A DNA stretch of 37,291 nt, taken from the NCBI GenBank assembly GCA_910586425.1, contig CAJUHL010000015.1:1-37291 (forward strand), given 5' to 3'. Below the pieces are notes generated by a model that was given only the letters and a program-made list of their open reading frames with translations, had not been told where the DNA came from and ran no database searches. Position numbers and translations under genes: made by a program. Positions within the stretch are counted from its first letter, which is position 1. Each line of letters begins with the position of its first letter. Below are positions 7,198-15,800 of this stretch, one piece after another. This DNA is from an uncultured Bacilli bacterium. Its GTDB lineage: Bacteria > Bacillota_I > Bacilli_A > RF39 > UBA660.

Positions 7198-7903
7198 ATT
7201 CCTTCAATCCCTTCTTTTTATCTCTTGCCAAAAGATCTATACAATCATTTTGCCCAAAATAAATTATGTTTTGTTTCCAATCTATCTGTTTGATTTTTTC
7301 TGTGTTTACCAAACAACTTCGGTGTGATAAAAAAAATCTTCCATCCAAATCTTCAATCATCTGATTCATCGTCCGACTAACTGCAAATTCACTATAAGTC
7401 GTTCTGATAATACACTTTCTATCTACAGTGTCTTTTGTAACATATAAAATATCATCTAAATATATACGATGTGATATTCCATTTGTTTCAAATATTAATA
7501 CTTTTTTATTATCAATTTTAGAAACCGCTCTTTTTAAAACTGTAATTAAATTCTTTTCACATTCATCATATTTAGAAATAAAAGCTAACAACATAATCTG
7601 TGCCTTAAGAGCATCATACCCCATATCTGCATGAGATGTTACCATAATAATGATACTATTCCAATCACTTTTCCGAATTTTTCTTGCAATATCAATTCCT
7701 GATATACTATTGTAAATTTCAATATCCAATATATAAATTTTGGAAGTCAAAGGCTGATTAATAAAACTTTCAAAGTTTTTATCATACCCACTAAACTCAT
7801 GTACTTCATACTCAATTGTATTTTTCATAAATATCTTATCAATTGTTTTTACAACTTTTTTTCGGAATTCTTTTTCATCATCACATACTGCAAAACTTAC
7901 CAT
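7181..7903 (-). CDS. agrA: AgrA-type response regulator (LytTR)
   Basis: The DNA-binding partner of AgrC. The 240 residues comprise a receiver domain (about 1-125; acidic pocket CDDE at 7-10, phosphoacceptor Asp60 in YILDIE, VTSH switch region) and a LytTR domain (about 135-238) with the usual RFFLSHRSCLVNTEKI stretch. LytTR proteins activate peptide-signalling promoters by binding direct repeats. The ATG at 7903 follows AGGAGTG. It is first in the agrA-agrC unit, behind a well-formed sigma-A promoter with a 20-base palindrome at the transcription start. Confidence 0.92.
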   Translation of the reverse strand: MVSFAVCDDEKEFRKKVVKTIDKIFMKNTIEYEVHEFSGYDKNFESFINQPLTSKIYILDIEIYNSISGIDIARKIRKSDWNSIIIMVTSHADMGYDALKAQIMLLAFISKYDECEKNLITVLKRAVSKIDNKKVLIFETNGISHRIYLDDILYVTKDTVDRKCIIRTTYSEFAVSRTMNQMIEDLDGRFFLSHRSCLVNTEKIKQIDWKQNIIYFGQNDCIDLLARDKKKGLKEFVSIN

Positions 7904-7934
7904 GTTATCACTCCTATTTATTCTTTTTTCATTT

Positions 7935-7954
7935 GCAGCAAGTTAACTTGTTGC
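7935..7954. promoter_or_regulatory. Palindrome at the agrA transcription start
   Basis: GCAGCAAGTT-AACTTGTTGC is a 20-base inverted repeat with one mismatch. It begins right where transcription from the agrA promoter should start, so it could be an operator or a 5' hairpin on the agrA-agrC mRNA. It has no T run suited to termination on the minus strand. Confidence 0.4.
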
Positions 7955-7961
7955 TTTCTTA

Positions 7962-7990
7962 ATTTTACCATGATTCGACATTATTTGCAA
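7962..7990 (-). promoter_or_regulatory. Sigma-A promoter of agrA-agrC
   Basis: On the minus strand TTGCAA (7990-7985), a 17-base spacer, TAAAAT (7967-7962). The inferred +1 is near 7955, about 50 bases before the agrA ATG. Confidence 0.65.
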
Positions 7991-8153
7991 TGAAACTGGA
8001 AAAATTTGGTAATGAATATTCAAAAAAAATAACCATATATTGTTTTATTAAACTATTATATTTTTTTGGTTATTCTTGTCTAGTATTTTATCCCCAAATT
8101 CATAATACCATGTCTGAAAAGAATAAATTAGGCGAAACAATACTACTGATATT

Positions 8154-8699
8154 TTATTTTTGAAATACTTCTTTTTCAATTCGACTAACAATTTTAGGGT
8201 CCTTAAAATAAGAAATATAACTTTCTAATTTTTCTAAATTCAATAATCGCATCAACTTTTGATAACTTCTAATAATTTCATGGTAGTCTTCATAATCCAT
8301 ATTGGTTTTATTGCGAACTACTTCAATTAATAACCTTTCTAAATCATAGATATGAATCGGATAAGATTGATAAGTAATGGTACTTTTCCCAATTGGATAT
8401 AAAACATCAGTCATAAAAATTTGCTTTACTCGTCCATCTAGAATCTTTCTATCTTTTTGTTTTGTTACAACTTTATATGGTAGTTTTTGCTCCGATAACA
8501 ACTTATAACAATAACAGGCTGTTTCTAAAGTCACAATCACATTGGGATGCTTTTTGGTGATTACCTCTAGGGCATCATACGTTTGTTTGACAGAATAAAC
8601 ACCTTTTTCCACCATGTAAAGTTGCCTATCATGAACCATTTTTTTGATTTGATAGTCACTATATCCCTGTTTTGTTAAGTCTCTATATAAATAAATCAT
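8154..8699 (-). CDS. AbiEi-like antitoxin/regulator without visible toxin
   Basis: A 181-residue protein with an N-terminal winged helix-turn-helix of the AbiEi kind (DYQIKKMVHDRQLYMVEKGVYSV). The continuing AbiEi-like domain has a conserved-looking IYDLERLLIEVVRNK segment. AbiEi proteins repress their own operon and neutralise the nucleotidyltransferase toxin AbiEii in type IV toxin-antitoxin/abortive-infection systems. No AbiEii-type gene lies on either side: upstream is the Ca2+ ATPase, downstream agrA. ATG at 8699 follows AAGGTGA. It may be a stand-alone regulator or an orphan antitoxin. Confidence 0.7.
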   Translation of the reverse strand: MIYLYRDLTKQGYSDYQIKKMVHDRQLYMVEKGVYSVKQTYDALEVITKKHPNVIVTLETACYCYKLLSEQKLPYKVVTKQKDRKILDGRVKQIFMTDVLYPIGKSTITYQSYPIHIYDLERLLIEVVRNKTNMDYEDYHEIIRSYQKLMRLLNLEKLESYISYFKDPKIVSRIEKEVFQK

Positions 8700-8717
8700 A
8701 AATTCACCTTAATTTAC

Positions 8718-8746
8718 ATTGTACAATAATATATTGATTTATACAA
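8718..8746 (-). promoter_or_regulatory. Promoter of the AbiEi-like gene
   Basis: On the minus strand TTGTAT (8746-8741), 17-base spacer, TACAAT (8723-8718). The two boxes are themselves near-complements (ATTGTA...TACAAT), so the promoter sits in an imperfect inverted repeat, which would suit autoregulation. Confidence 0.5.
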
Positions 8747-8771
8747 TATAATACCGACAATTTGTCTAAAA

Positions 8772-8797
8772 GAAAAAACGACATGATCGTCATTTTT
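8772..8797 (-). terminator. Terminator after the Ca2+ ATPase gene
   Basis: Minus strand AAAAATGACGA ... TCGTTTTTT: a short ACGA/TCGT core with A/T flanks and six T (8778-8773). It lies about 30 bases past the ATPase stop. Confidence 0.6.
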
Positions 8798-8823
8798 ATT
8801 CTTTTGTATATAAAGTGTCAAAA

Positions 8824-11454
8824 CTAGACACCACCAACATGTCCTTTACTACGTAAATACAATTTTCTTACCCAGTCAACTGGAATTACCGTGGCTGCTA
8901 AAAAAATCATAATTTGGAATTCTTTTAGATTTAAACCAACTGTACGGAATAATTCTCCCCCATAATAAATTAATATGATCTGTACTACAATTACAAAAAT
9001 CATAATGGCCAAAAATACTTTATTTTTGGAAATATGTGCCAATAAATTAAGACGATTGGTTCTTGCATTAAAACTATTGAATATGTCAATAAAAATAAAT
9101 AATCCAAAGAAGGCTGTCATAAATTCTGCTTGATTGTCTTGAAACCAATCTTTTACAAAAGGTAACTTTAAGAACAAAATACAAAGTAACGCAGAATATA
9201 ATCCTGTTACCACAATTTGTTGCATCATATAAGGATTGATAATCGATTCATTCTTTTTCTTTGGATATTCTTTCATATATTCCAATAATGGTGGTTCATA
9301 CGCAAATGCAAGTCCAGCCAATGTATCCATAACCATATTAATCCATAACATTTGAATTACTGTAATAGGAGTATCAATCCCAATAAATGGTCCTATGATA
9401 GATAAGCTAATTGCACAAAAGTTAATTGTCAATTGGACAATGATAAATTTTCGAATACTTTTGAAAATTGTTCTTCCAAATAAAATAGCCTTGGAAATCG
9501 ATAAAAAATTGTCATCTAATATTACAATATCACTCGCTTCTTTGGAAACTTCTGTCCCACTTCCCATCGCAAAACCGACATCGGCTTTTTTTAGTGCTGG
9601 TGCATCATTAACACCATCACCTGTCATCCCCACTACTAAATTCAATTCCTGTGCAATTCGTACCAATCGACTTTTATCCTGGGGAAGTGCTCGCGCTACA
9701 ATGCGTAAATTGGGAAGCACTTGTTTCAGCTCATCGTCCGTTTTTTGTTTTAACTCATCACTGGTTAATACAAGATCTTTACTATCTGTAATCAAACCTA
9801 CTTCTTTTCCAATGGTATAAGCAGTATCTTTATTGTCTCCCGTAATCATAACCGTTTGAATATGCGCATTTTTGACAAGTTCAATTCCTGTTATCGCTTC
9901 TTTTCGTACCTCGTCTTTGATTAAAACAAATCCCACTAAAGTAATCTCTTTGAATGTATTCTTTAAATCATAATTGTCATTTATAGCAAGAGCAAGAACA
10001 CGAATACCCATTTTGGTCATTTGATTTAAGTAAGCAGTTACGTTAGACTTATGATACATTAACTTTTTATTTCCCAACTCATCATAGTAATGTGTACAAT
10101 GATCCAATAATTTTTCAGGAGCCCCTTTGATTAACTTTACTTTTTTGTACTGATCCATCACTGTAGTACAGGCATATTTTTCTTTACTATTAAAAGGAAT
10201 TGTCTCTATTATCTTACAATCCATTTTGGGATTAGAGGTGATAAATTTTAAAAGCGCACGATCAGTAATGTTTCCCCCAATTACATTATGGTTTTTATCA
10301 TATGTACTGGCATTGTTATAAATGGCGGACATTTTAAATAAACGGTGTAATTTTTGATATCTTTCCAATTCAAATTCATGATTGAACTCTTGCAGATTCC
10401 CACTTACAAAATGGGTCACCTCTAATTTTCCTTTGGTTAACGTTCCCGTTTTATCTGTAAATAAGATGTTGATACTGCCGGCTGTTTCAATTCCTACCAT
10501 TTTACGTACCAATACATTGTTTTTTAGCATACGCTTCATATTTGAAGATAAAACCAGTGTAATCATCATTGGAAGTCCTTCTGGAACAGCAACTACAATA
10601 ATGGTAACACTTAAGGTTAATGCATATAGCACATGTCCTATCATCAGTGGAATATTGCTCAACATTGCAAATACTTTGTCCATCTGAAATCCATTACTGA
10701 TAAAAACTACGGAAAACAAATAGGAAATAGAAACCAAAATAGCTCCTGCATATCCAATTTTACTGATGAATTTCGCCAGTTCACGTAACCGCAACTTTAA
10801 GGGGCTTTCTGGCTGATTTTCTAACAGTTCTGCTGCTAGTTTACCATATAAAGTATCATTTCCAACTTTATTTACTAGCATATGTGCTTGTTTCGAATAA
10901 ACAACGGTCCCCCTATATACTTGATTTTTTTCTGTAATAATTTCACCGACAGGATACTTATATGCTTCTTTGGTTTCGCCATTGATGGAAGATTCGTCTA
11001 CACTAATTTCACCTTCTACAATCCATCCATCTGCTGGAATTTTATCGCCAGATTCTAGTAAAACAATATCACCTACTACTACTTCGTCCACACCGATTTC
11101 TTTTATGCTTCCATTTCTTCTAACACGGCATTTGATTTTAGAGGATTCTTCCTGCAATTTAATAAAAGCCTGTTCACTCCCATATTCAGAAATGGTAGAA
11201 ATAAAAGAGGCAATAAAAATGGCAATCACGATTCCTACGGTTTCATACCAATCAAAATCTTGAATTAAAAAGACCACTTTAATACCAAGTGCGATTAACA
11301 AAATACGGATAATCGGGTCTCCTAATGTTTCTAATAATTTTTTCATAAAACCCGTTTGTTCTACTGTTGTAATTTGATTTGTTCCATATTTTTCTTTATT
11401 TTGTATTACCTCTTCTTCTGTAAGTCCTGTTGTTATATTCGTATTTAATTTCAT
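8824..11454 (-). CDS. Calcium-translocating P-type ATPase (P2B/PMCA-like)
   Basis: An 876-residue membrane pump of the P2 cation-ATPase family, probably exporting Ca2+. Motifs: actuator-domain INGETKE; phosphorylated Asp334 in DKTGTLTKG; KGAPEKLL nucleotide-binding stretch; MITGDNKDTA; MTGDGVNDAPALKKADVG. Ion-site residues fit Ca2+: VAVPEGLP in M4 and NMVMDTLAGLAFA in M6, the latter the plasma-membrane Ca2+-ATPase pattern with a single site. It starts at ATG 11454 because AGGAGGG lies five bases upstream; a longer frame begins at 11475 without a ribosome site. Ca2+ is inferred from the motifs, not proven. Confidence 0.9.
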   Translation of the reverse strand: MKLNTNITTGLTEEEVIQNKEKYGTNQITTVEQTGFMKKLLETLGDPIIRILLIALGIKVVFLIQDFDWYETVGIVIAIFIASFISTISEYGSEQAFIKLQEESSKIKCRVRRNGSIKEIGVDEVVVGDIVLLESGDKIPADGWIVEGEISVDESSINGETKEAYKYPVGEIITEKNQVYRGTVVYSKQAHMLVNKVGNDTLYGKLAAELLENQPESPLKLRLRELAKFISKIGYAGAILVSISYLFSVVFISNGFQMDKVFAMLSNIPLMIGHVLYALTLSVTIIVVAVPEGLPMMITLVLSSNMKRMLKNNVLVRKMVGIETAGSINILFTDKTGTLTKGKLEVTHFVSGNLQEFNHEFELERYQKLHRLFKMSAIYNNASTYDKNHNVIGGNITDRALLKFITSNPKMDCKIIETIPFNSKEKYACTTVMDQYKKVKLIKGAPEKLLDHCTHYYDELGNKKLMYHKSNVTAYLNQMTKMGIRVLALAINDNYDLKNTFKEITLVGFVLIKDEVRKEAITGIELVKNAHIQTVMITGDNKDTAYTIGKEVGLITDSKDLVLTSDELKQKTDDELKQVLPNLRIVARALPQDKSRLVRIAQELNLVVGMTGDGVNDAPALKKADVGFAMGSGTEVSKEASDIVILDDNFLSISKAILFGRTIFKSIRKFIIVQLTINFCAISLSIIGPFIGIDTPITVIQMLWINMVMDTLAGLAFAYEPPLLEYMKEYPKKKNESIINPYMMQQIVVTGLYSALLCILFLKLPFVKDWFQDNQAEFMTAFFGLFIFIDIFNSFNARTNRLNLLAHISKNKVFLAIMIFVIVVQIILIYYGGELFRTVGLNLKEFQIMIFLAATVIPVDWVRKLYLRSKGHVGGV

Positions 11455-11600
11455 AGGTTCCCTCCTACAATACACTATATTGAGAAAAGAGAAAACCTAG
11501 AATTTTTTATGGGTACTTTATTTCGACATTGTATTCAGTTTCAATAATATCTGAAAGGAAAAAAGAAGAAAAAAAGGTATGTAATAATAGAGGTGAAAAC

Positions 11601-12422
11601 ATGAGAAAGTATTATAATGGGAAATATGATATTGTGTTTAAAACAGTCCTATGTGATGAAACAAGACCACATATGTTGAAAATATTGTTAGAACATATTT
11701 TACAAATCAATATCGATGAAGTTATATTCTTACCAAATGAACTAAAAATAAATGATGTGTATGAAAAAAAGAAAACAGTTGACTTACTAGTCAAAACAAA
11801 CAACAAATATATTCATATTGAACTCAATCAAAGCCATAAAGATTATCTTCATATTAGAAATTTTTGTTACTTCACCAATCTATATTCCAAACATACAAGA
11901 AAAGGAGAATGTTATGACATGGCAAGTGCATTCCTTCATATTGACTTTACTTATGGGAAAAAAGATAGTGAAGAGAAAAGAGAATACTATGTGATGGATA
12001 AAGATGGCTCATTGTATATAGAAAATATGAAAATAATCGAATACAATATGGATAGAATTACAGGATATTGGTATAATGGAAATAGGAAGAAGATAGAGCA
12101 ATACAAATATCTAATTATGTTAGGGTTAGATAGGGAATCATTAAGTGAGTTATCGAAAGGAGATGAGTATATGGAAGAATATAGAAAGAAAGTAGAGGAG
12201 TTAAATGAAAGGGATATTTATACACCATGGATTACTCCAGAGGAAGATGAGAAAATGATACTCAATACAGAAAAACATATTTCTTATCATCAAGGGATTG
12301 AACAAGGATTACAGCAAGGAAAATTAGAAACTGCAATTAAAATGCTTGAAAAAGATATTCCAATTAAAACCATTATGGAAATTACAAATCTAACCAAAGA
12401 ACAAATATGTAATATAGGATAA
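11601..12422 (+). CDS. PD-(D/E)XK nuclease family protein (Rpn/transposase-like)
   Basis: A 273-residue protein of the PDDEXK_2/Rpn group, widespread proteins annotated as putative transposases or recombination-promoting nucleases. It shows the typical opening (YYNGKYDIVFKTVLCDE), the nuclease core KKTVDLLVKTNNKYIHIELNQS with Asp and Glu in the expected places, a middle YFTNLYSKHTRKG region, and a C-terminal AIKMLEKDIPIKTIMEITNLTKEQI helical tail with GIEQGLQQGK. ATG 11601 has GAGGTG upstream; the frame extends to 11529 without one. No inverted repeats or target duplication were seen, so this is a gene, not a demonstrable mobile element. Confidence 0.8.
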   Translation: MRKYYNGKYDIVFKTVLCDETRPHMLKILLEHILQINIDEVIFLPNELKINDVYEKKKTVDLLVKTNNKYIHIELNQSHKDYLHIRNFCYFTNLYSKHTRKGECYDMASAFLHIDFTYGKKDSEEKREYYVMDKDGSLYIENMKIIEYNMDRITGYWYNGNRKKIEQYKYLIMLGLDRESLSELSKGDEYMEEYRKKVEELNERDIYTPWITPEEDEKMILNTEKHISYHQGIEQGLQQGKLETAIKMLEKDIPIKTIMEITNLTKEQICNIG

Positions 12423-12426
12423 TGAT

Positions 12427-12449
12427 AGGGCAGTATTGCCCTTTTTATT
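12427..12449 (+). terminator. Terminator after the PD-(D/E)XK gene
   Basis: AGGGCA, loop GTAT, TGCCCT, then TTTTTATT. It starts five bases after the stop codon. Confidence 0.85.
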
Positions 12450-12454
12450 CTACA

Positions 12455-12476
12455 TAAAAAGGAATCAAACGATTCC
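12455..12476 (-). terminator. Terminator after feoB
   Basis: Minus strand GGAATC, loop GTTT, GATTCC, then five T. It overlaps the last codons of feoB and faces the previous terminator. Confidence 0.8.
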
Positions 12477-14552
12477 AAAATAACGTACAAATGTAGTAAT
12501 CAGAAAACAAAGTGTCATTCCAATTAGTGTAGGAATCAAAATAGAAAGACCAACCCATTTCCAACTACCTGTTTCTTTTTTGATGGTAAGACAAGTTGTA
12601 GAGCATGGAAAATGCATAAGCGAAAATATCATCACACAAACAGCAGTTAACCAGGTCCAGCCATTATCTACTAAAAGAGTCTTAAGAGCGGGTAAACTAC
12701 TGAATTCCGATATCGTTCCTGTTGCCATATATCCCATCATAATTAGGGGAATTACAATTTCATTGGCTGGAAATCCTAAAAGAAAGGCCATCAAAATCAC
12801 ACCATCTAGCCCTAATGCACTAGCAAAAGGATTTAGAAAGTCTGAACACATTTTTAAAAGAGAAACCTGTTCTATCTGTACATTTGCTAAAACCCAAATT
12901 AAAATACCCGCTGGTGCAGCTACGGAAATTGCTCTTCCTAAAACAAATAACGTACGATCAAAAATAGAACGAATAATGACTTTTCCAAATTGCGGTTTCC
13001 GATAAGGAGGTAACTCCAAGGTAAAAGAAGAAGGAACCCCCCTTAAAATGGTTTTCGATAACATTTTAGAAACTACAAATGTCAAACCAATTCCAATTAA
13101 AATAATAATTGTCAATAGAAAAACACTAAAACAAGAAGCTCCAATACTCGAACTGAATCCAATAAAAAACATAGTAATAACTGTAATTAAAATGGGAAAA
13201 CGTCCATTACATGGAACAAAATTATTGGTTAAAATGGCAAGCAACCGTTCCCTTGGAGAATCGATAATACGACATCCTGTTACCCCAGCTGCGTTACATC
13301 CAAAGCCCATCGACATCGTAAGTGCCTGTTTTCCACATGCAGAACATTTCTTGAAGGCATGGTCCATATTAAAGGCAATTCTTGGCAAATACCCTAAATC
13401 TTCTAATAATGTAAATAAAGGAAAGAAGATTGCCATAGGTGGTAACATAACCGCAATTACCCAGGCAAGAACACGATACATGCCTAAAACCAGCATATCG
13501 TTCAGCCAAGTTGGTGCATGTAGAAATTGCAAGAAATCAATCAAATAATCCTCGAGTCCAAATAAAAAGTCAGACAATAATTCCGATGGATAATTGGCCC
13601 CAATAATGGTTATCCAAAAAACCAGCATCAACAGTAAAATCATAAGTGGAATTCCTACTTTTCGACCTGTAATTATTTTATCTATTTTGAGGTCTTTTTC
13701 TCTGTAGTTTTCGTTTTCATAAGTAACCACTTCATTACAAATATGTTCGGCTTCTTTCATTAAAGTAGATACAAATGCATCCTTGGTATGTTCTGGCTCC
13801 ATCCCACTATGATATAAAAGGATTCTAGCCTCTTCTATTGACTCTTGTAACTGTTGCATACAAGCTAATCCTAATTTTTTTTCAATGGTTTCATTTAAAC
13901 CTACATCTGGATCGAGCAGTTGCATCGCAAGCCACCTTGTATTCATATTCAAATTCCAGTTGGATAATACATCTTCTATTTTTGCAATAGCTTGTTCTAA
14001 AACGGGTTCATACGTTGGCCGAAAAGGTCTTGTTTTTGCTCTTTGATAGATTAAATCATCTACCTTTTCCATCAACTTATCCAAACCTTTTTTCTTATTC
14101 GCGCTCGTACCCACTACGGGTATTCCCAATTTTTCAGATAATTTTTTCAAATCAATTTTGATTTTTTTCTTTTTGGCTTCATCTAATAAATTAACACAAA
14201 CAACTACCCTATCTGTTATTTCTAAAGTTTGTAATACCAAATTCAAATTTCGTTCTAAACAAACTGCATCACAAACGACAATAACTGCATCATGGTGTTC
14301 AAAGCAAAGAAAATCACGAGCTACTTCCTCTTCTTTCGAATGGGCGATCAAGGAATATGTTCCTGGTAAATCATAAATAGTATAATTGGTATATCTATAG
14401 TTACAAATACCAGATGCATTACTTACCGTTTTTCCAGGCCAATTTCCAGTATGTTGATGCATGCCCGTTAATTCATTAAAAACAGTACTCTTTCCCACAT
14501 TTGGATTTCCTGCAAGCGCTAATACTTTTTCCATTTTATCTTGTGGTATCAT
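12465..14552 (-). CDS. feoB: Ferrous iron transporter FeoB
   Basis: FeoB imports Fe2+ across the cytoplasmic membrane under anaerobic conditions. The 695 residues contain an N-terminal G-protein domain: G1 GNPNVGKS (15-22), G3 DLPG (61-64), G4 NLLD (121-124). About eight or more membrane segments follow, with the two Gate motifs including GFGCNAAGV and NNFVPCNGRFPIL. The start overlaps the feoA stop by four bases (ATGA), so translation is coupled. No FeoC gene is seen. An internal ATG at codon 7 is an alternative start. Confidence 0.97.
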   Translation of the reverse strand: MIPQDKMEKVLALAGNPNVGKSTVFNELTGMHQHTGNWPGKTVSNASGICNYRYTNYTIYDLPGTYSLIAHSKEEEVARDFLCFEHHDAVIVVCDAVCLERNLNLVLQTLEITDRVVVCVNLLDEAKKKKIKIDLKKLSEKLGIPVVGTSANKKKGLDKLMEKVDDLIYQRAKTRPFRPTYEPVLEQAIAKIEDVLSNWNLNMNTRWLAMQLLDPDVGLNETIEKKLGLACMQQLQESIEEARILLYHSGMEPEHTKDAFVSTLMKEAEHICNEVVTYENENYREKDLKIDKIITGRKVGIPLMILLLMLVFWITIIGANYPSELLSDFLFGLEDYLIDFLQFLHAPTWLNDMLVLGMYRVLAWVIAVMLPPMAIFFPLFTLLEDLGYLPRIAFNMDHAFKKCSACGKQALTMSMGFGCNAAGVTGCRIIDSPRERLLAILTNNFVPCNGRFPILITVITMFFIGFSSSIGASCFSVFLLTIIILIGIGLTFVVSKMLSKTILRGVPSSFTLELPPYRKPQFGKVIIRSIFDRTLFVLGRAISVAAPAGILIWVLANVQIEQVSLLKMCSDFLNPFASALGLDGVILMAFLLGFPANEIVIPLIMMGYMATGTISEFSSLPALKTLLVDNGWTWLTAVCVMIFSLMHFPCSTTCLTIKKETGSWKWVGLSILIPTLIGMTLCFLITTFVRYFGIV

Positions 14553-14788
14553 CCCTCCACCTTCTTTATTATGATGTATCTCGCATCTTCCTTCCGAATG
14601 GCAATAATTGCTCCTCTAATTAAGTAAGCAACTGGGTTTTGGTTTGGACTCATAAGAACACATGTTACTTTACACCCCGGTGTAAGTCCAATGTCTAAAA
14701 ATCTTCTTCTAATACTTCCTTCTGTTGTGATGGATTCTACATAACCCATTTCGCCAACATCTAAAGTATCCAAAGTTTGATTCATCAT
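14549..14788 (-). CDS. feoA: FeoA, SH3-like partner of FeoB
   Basis: A 79-residue FeoA-domain protein with the typical core SIRRRFLDIGLTPGCKV and PVAYLIRGAIIAIRKEDARYI. FeoA is a small cytosolic SH3-fold protein required for FeoB activity. It is first in the feoAB operon, and the start has GAGGTGAA upstream. It is transcribed away from an MntR-like regulator whose gene begins 96 bases away. A shorter start one codon in (the second Met) is possible. Confidence 0.93.
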   Translation of the reverse strand: MMNQTLDTLDVGEMGYVESITTEGSIRRRFLDIGLTPGCKVTCVLMSPNQNPVAYLIRGAIIAIRKEDARYIIIKKVEG

Positions 14789-14818
14789 ATTTCACCTCAT
14801 CATTTCATAAAATTACAA

Positions 14819-14842
14819 AGAAGTTTCCATACGCTAACTTCT
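14819..14842. promoter_or_regulatory. Inverted repeat between feoA and the metal regulator
   Basis: AGAAGTT (14819-14825), ten bases, AACTTCT (14836-14842): perfect seven-base arms in the 96-base divergent region. TATAGT at 14843-14848 just after it could be the regulator's -10. The position suits an operator for the DtxR/MntR-type regulator controlling both directions, but the sequence does not match a known MntR box that I can recall. Confidence 0.4.
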
Positions 14843-14884
14843 ATAGTACTATATGAAAAAAGAAGAAAAGGGGGACAATTATCT

Positions 14885-15307
14885 TTGGAAAAAAGTGAAT
14901 TTTATACATTACAAGGATATCGTGCTAAAAATAAATTAAATTTAACAGCGTCGATGGAAGACTATTTGGAAATGATTTATCGTATTTCTATAAGTACTCA
15001 ATTGATTACAATCAAACATTTGGCAAATTCTCTTAATGTAAAACCTTCTTCTGCGAGTAAAATGTGTGTGCGATTAAAACAAAATGAAATGATCAATTTT
15101 GAACGCTATCAAAACATTACGCTTACCAAAAAAGGAACTTCAATTGGTTCCTATCTTTTATGGAGACATCAATTATTAGAATCTCTTTTTCGTATGATTA
15201 ATCAAGAACAGTTTCATCTAGAGCAAGTAGAAAAAGTAGAACATTTTATTGATATGGTTACTCTTAAAAATATTGAACAATTTCTAAAAAAACAAAAACC
15301 ACTTTAG
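14885..15307 (+). CDS. DtxR/MntR-family metal-dependent regulator
   Basis: A 140-residue protein closely following Bacillus MntR (142 residues). It has an N-terminal winged helix (TIKHLANSLNVKPSSASKMCVRLKQNEMI) and a metal-binding dimer domain. The MntR-type ligands appear conserved: Asp26/Glu29 in SMEDYLE, the His of LWRHQLLES, and the ExxEH cluster in EKVEHFIDMV. It lacks the third SH3 domain of DtxR. The start is taken as TTG 14885, nine bases after GGGGGA; upstream codons have no ribosome site. It is divergent from feoAB, so it may control iron uptake in response to Fe2+ or Mn2+. Its 3' end overlaps the dut terminator. Confidence 0.85.
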   Translation: MEKSEFYTLQGYRAKNKLNLTASMEDYLEMIYRISISTQLITIKHLANSLNVKPSSASKMCVRLKQNEMINFERYQNITLTKKGTSIGSYLLWRHQLLESLFRMINQEQFHLEQVEKVEHFIDMVTLKNIEQFLKKQKPL

Positions 15308-15312
15308 TGGTT
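15284..15312 (-). terminator. Terminator of nrdD-nrdG-dut
   Basis: Minus strand AACCAC, loop TAAA, GTGGTT, then TTTGTTTTTTT. It lies 20 bases past the dut stop and overlaps the last codons of the plus-strand metal regulator. Confidence 0.8.
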
Positions 15313-15332
15313 ATAATAAACGATACAATTCT

Positions 15333-15800
15333 TTATTGTTGGTCAGTTGAACCAAAGCCACCCATGCGAATTCCAGCGGCATCATCGTCATCAACGAGAA
15401 GATATTTTTGAAAGATTACTTGTCCAATCACATCTCCTTTTTTTACTTCTAAATCATGATCAGATACATTAAAATATTGGAAGTAAAAATGGCCATCATT
15501 GGTTTCATTGCCATAGTAATCAAAGTCCACAACACCAATACTATTTGCCATGACAAACCCTTTTTTAGGTCCTGAACTACGATTGACTAGCATTATCCAT
15601 TCATCTGGTTCACAATATGCTTTGAGTCCTGTTGGAATTAGGGTTGGCTTTTGCCCTGGTTGATACATAGGGATAGTGATATCTTCTGCAGCTTCTACAT
15701 CATATCCAGCTGCATACATTGTGCTTCTTTTAGGAAGATGTATCTCTTTATCTTCCCATCCTTTGGCAATTTCAAAGCCTCTTTTTTTTATGCATGACAT
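15333..15800 (-). CDS. dut: dUTP diphosphatase (dUTPase)
   Basis: Hydrolyses dUTP to dUMP and PPi, keeping uracil out of DNA and feeding dTMP synthesis. The 155 residues hold all five trimeric-dUTPase motifs in order: AAGYDVEAAED (1), NRSSGPKKGF (2), NSIGVVDFDYYGN (3), GQVIFQKY (4) and the C-terminal RMGGFGSTDQ (5). The motif-3 insertion NETNDGHFYF resembles the form seen in many clostridia. It is third in the operon with nrdD and nrdG (start overlaps the nrdG stop by 13 bases, GGAGG upstream), so nucleotide reduction and dUTP removal are expressed together. Confidence 0.95.
   Translation of the reverse strand: MSCIKKRGFEIAKGWEDKEIHLPKRSTMYAAGYDVEAAEDITIPMYQPGQKPTLIPTGLKAYCEPDEWIMLVNRSSGPKKGFVMANSIGVVDFDYYGNETNDGHFYFQYFNVSDHDLEVKKGDVIGQVIFQKYLLVDDDDAAGIRMGGFGSTDQQ

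Noticed and set aside
11529..12449. Insertion sequence around the PD-(D/E)XK gene
   Set aside because: No terminal inverted repeats or target duplications are visible, and the gene has its own terminator like a resident gene.
13048..13548. Long plus-strand open frame opposite feoB
   Set aside because: It lies wholly inside feoB, has no ribosome site and its translation is low-complexity; feoB is certain.
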